From: Adiantum capillus-veneris | Taxonomy: Eukaryota > Streptophyta > Polypodiopsida > Polypodiales > Pteridaceae | DNA length: 62,000 nucleotides | Assembly: GCA_014529385.2 (NCBI GenBank) | Contig: CM043957.1 | Span: 87,644,381 to 87,706,380, forward strand | Direction of reading: 5' to 3' | Part shown: in pieces, positions 59,378-62,000 of the stretch | Layout: the number at the start of each line of letters is the position of its first letter | Numbering within the stretch: position 1 is the stretch's first letter | The notes under the pieces: model-generated | What the model was told of the DNA's origin: nothing | Database searches by the model: none | The model's input: the letters and a program-made list of their open reading frames with translations, nothing else | Program-made: the position numbers and the translations under genes

Positions 59378-60389
59378 AGACATCATACGCGTATGATGTC
59401 TTTTGTGTCAAAATGACTTCATATTGGTTGTGCTTGTAGCTGATAGTGTATACATGAGTGTCATATGCTTGGATTTGAGTTTGGATCCCATTTGGTCAAG
59501 TTTTGGCCAGTTTAGTCCAATTCAGGCTCTTGGGCAAAATTTTGAAAGGGAAATGGATTTTATGATCCAAATTGGATAAAACTTGGTGGATTACTTTCAA
59601 ATGGCATGTAGAACACTTCTGTTTGGTGGTTGAAGCCCTGAGGTGCCAAAATCACATAGTGAGACATCATACGCGTATGATGTCTTTTATTGCATTTTTG
59701 GACCAATTTTCTCTATAAGCTTGGTTTTGGCTTTAGATAGGCTTATTCAGTGGATTTATCAAGTTTGGATAGAATTTGGGCTAAAAATGGCTCTGGAGAC
59801 ATCATACGCGTATGATGTCTTTTTCATCAATTTTTCATGGGATTGGTTCTGTGGACTCTCCATGTGCTAGTGAAGGACTGTTTATACTCAAATCTTGGTT
59901 TGGACTTGAATATGTTGGATTTGGGACAAAAATAGGCTTTGTATGAAGGATTTTCTCTTAATTGGGCTAATGGGGTGATCCACTTGACCAAATGGTTCCA
60001 AACTTCATATGCAGCATGTATTAGATATATATAATGGATGTGTGATGACAAATGAGCATTTTTGGCTCTGTAAGTGCAAATAGACATCATACGCGTATGA
60101 TGTCTTTTGTGTCAAAATGGTGCTTTTTGGTTCCAGATAGCTTGTAGATGTGTTTATCAACAATCCTACAAAGTTTCAATGAGTTTGGAGTTATTTTGAC
60201 AAAATTAGGACCAAAAATCAATTTTATGGCCTACTTTGCGTCTTTTTGGTTTTCCTTGAGTTTTCTAACTCCAATTCTCATGATACTTGGTTCATAGAAT
60301 GTGATTAACATGTGGAATGAGGCTATGCACTCAAATGTTGAAATGAATGTTAAAATCATGCTGTGAGACATCATACACGTATGATGTCT
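59378..60389. repeat. Five spaced copies of a 24-bp perfect palindrome
   Basis: AGACATCATACG followed by its own reverse complement, centred on ACGCGT, at 59378-59401, 59662-59685, 59797-59820, 60082-60105 and 60366-60389; the last has one change (ACACGT). Start-to-start spacings are 284, 135, 285 and 284 bp. Flanking words such as TTTTGTGTCAAAATG recur, so the palindromes mark a decayed tandem repeat of about 285 bp upstream of the large ORF. Confidence 0.95.
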
Positions 60390-62000
60390 TTTCTTGAAAT
60401 GTTGGTCTTTTTGTGCAAAGAATGCTGTGTGCTAGTGCCCTAAGCCCTGCTAACTAGTTTTCAACTTAAAAAGTCATCAGTTTAGCTAAAAAGCCCCCTT
60501 ATAGGCATTTCAGTCTCCGAAGTCGTCTTTTTGCCTTGGAGTTGAATTTCTTCAACTTTTCTTCTTGAGAGTTGCATTTCCAGCTCATTGGATATGTTGT
60601 GAAGCCATCCAGTTGGTTGGACTTGACTTTGGCTCCCCGTTCTCCATCTTTATCCATTTGGTTGCTCGAAAGCGTCTTTTTCACCATCGGTAAGTGAATC
60701 AGCTTTCTTTTGGGTTTTGCTTGCAAACATAAGTCATCCATGTATAGTTGAAACTGCTCGTGAAGTTTCATGTCATTTGGTCGTCAATTTTAGCCGTTAT
60801 GCCAAAATGACGCTTTGTGTGTCCGCAGCCGAATCGGTTGTTCCGACCTACTTTTGGTGATCCAAACCCGGAGATACTCCATGGTTGCATTGCCCTCGAT
60901 GTTGTTAAGCTTCCTGAGAAGTTTTGTGTCGTTCCGACAACTTTTTTCTGTTTGCCTCTTGCAGGCTCTGTTGACCTAGGGTTTTTCCAGTCGTTCTTTC
61001 TCGAGCTTTGAGTGCTAGAAACTCATCCTCTATGTTAGGGTAACCCACCTCTAAGTTCTTGCAAAGTTTGGTTAGGCGGTTGTGCCCCTACCTAGCGTTC
61101 TTCCCCATTCCCCGTCTGCTCTTGTTTCTTGGTTTTGGTGAGTTTTCGCGACAAAAGTTAACGATAAGCATCAAAAGCTTATGGCAACGAGTCTACCTCT
61201 CATGTCTGGTGTCCTCTGAGCTCTCGTAGCAGTCGTAGAAGGCGGTAGAAGGTCGGATGCTCCTTGTGCTCTTTGCTCTCTCCAAGAAGGTAATAGTGGA
61301 AATGAGCTTGATAGTGAAGTGAAAAATACTTAACTTCGGGCTTCCCGGATCACTTGTTACCAAATTTGACATGTGTTCCTATCTCGTCGTGAAATGCACT
61401 TTAGGATTTGAAATTCCTCAATTTGGACTCCATTTGACCTGTTTCTGAGAAATCTGTCCACTTTGCCAAAATTCTGTCATTTCGGGCTTTCCGCAACTTT
61501 TTCAGAATTGTACCCAATTTTTATCCTAGGTTGCCCTTGTCATTAGGATCATCGCCGTCAATTCTTTTCTTTTTTCCGATCTCATTTCACCTGCTTTTTT
61601 ATTTTTCTTTTACTTTTATTAAGAAAATCATAAAAAATAAAGGAAAATAGCAAATTGAAGCCAAAAAATTACAAACATACACGATAAATAGCTGGTAACC
61701 CTGTGTATATGAATATACACTTCTTTGTGATTTTTGGACTTGGATTACCACTTTTTTCCACTTTTTAGCTCCAAAAACACTCTTATTTAGTGATATTTAC
61801 ACATCTAGAGACCCAAATTCAGCATTTGATCTCTTCTTGTTGCAAAACAAAGTATATAAGGGCATAAATATTATCAATACCCGCAATCAAACATAAAAAA
61901 TTGCAAAATCATGTAAGACGTTGCCCTTGTAATATAATTTTTGTTTTTCTTTGTTTTTCCCGCTTGTAGCTGCTTTGTAGCTCCTGTATACCTCCCCCCC
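60390..62000. other. Unassigned sequence upstream of the repeat array
   Basis: 1.6 kb without a recognisable gene. The longest open frame (60499-60771, minus, 90 codons, Lys-rich) has no motif. No primer binding site or LTR edge is seen, so the 5' part of the right-hand element, if present, is outside the window. The last 450 bp are AT-rich. Confidence 0.4.

Noticed and set aside
59378-60389. CRISPR array or bacterial operator series
   Set aside because: Spacing is 135-285 bp, far longer than CRISPR spacers, and the context is a plant retrotransposon.

Overview
This 62 kb window is nuclear DNA of a land plant with a large, transposon-rich genome. The evidence is plant-type Ty3 and Ty1/copia retrotransposons primed by initiator Met-tRNA, an L1-type LINE with a plant zf-RVT C-terminus, very long CT/GA microsatellites, and one host gene spread over more than 20 kb by transposon-filled introns. 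Introns this swollen suggest a fern, lycophyte or gymnosperm rather than a compact angiosperm, but no sequence marker fixes the lineage.

The one host gene I recognise is FAN1 (Fanconi-associated nuclease 1) on the minus strand. Nine exons can be joined through GT-AG junctions with compatible phases, from an ATG at 43858 down to 23474, and a tenth (23117-23218) is tentative. They encode the amino-terminal half: the plant FAN1 N-terminus, a UBZ4 zinc finger, a HIRAN domain and the start of the FAN1 core. Intron 1 (5.6 kb) holds an antisense L1 LINE. Intron 8 (12.6 kb) holds a gutted LTR retrotransposon with a second complete LTR element nested in it, plus a copia fragment. The catalytic VRR-NUC exons are not in the window; the 23 kb to the left are solid transposons.

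Layout. 1-3791: start of a minus-strand LTR element, LTR debris, and LINE pieces in a head-to-head arrangement. 3792-14209: decayed minus-strand Ty3 element with gag, protease, RT, RNase H and integrase, then a G-rich minisatellite and an additional 610-codon ORF before the 3' end. 14210-22480: four copies of one LINE family joined head to tail, each abutting the (CT)n tail of the copy before it; one is split by a solo LTR with a perfect 5-bp target duplication. 22481-43858: FAN1 and its intronic transposons. 44165-48900: LINE and copia scraps and a decayed plus-strand chromovirus. 48900-53600: microsatellite-rich DNA, CT/CA on the left and GA on the right, with duplicated blocks and a fold-back element. 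53950-55019: 3' end of a copia element. 55028-62000: 3' part of another minus-strand LTR element carrying a roughly 1,085-codon ORF of unknown function with coiled coils, preceded by five spaced copies of a 24-bp perfect palindrome.

The most notable signals are the (CT)n-tailed LINE chain, which looks like a LINE that targets and builds CT microsatellites; a hairpin in one LTR family kept by a compensatory base-pair change; the spaced 24-bp palindromes; and FAN1 staying open and spliceable despite massive intron invasion.
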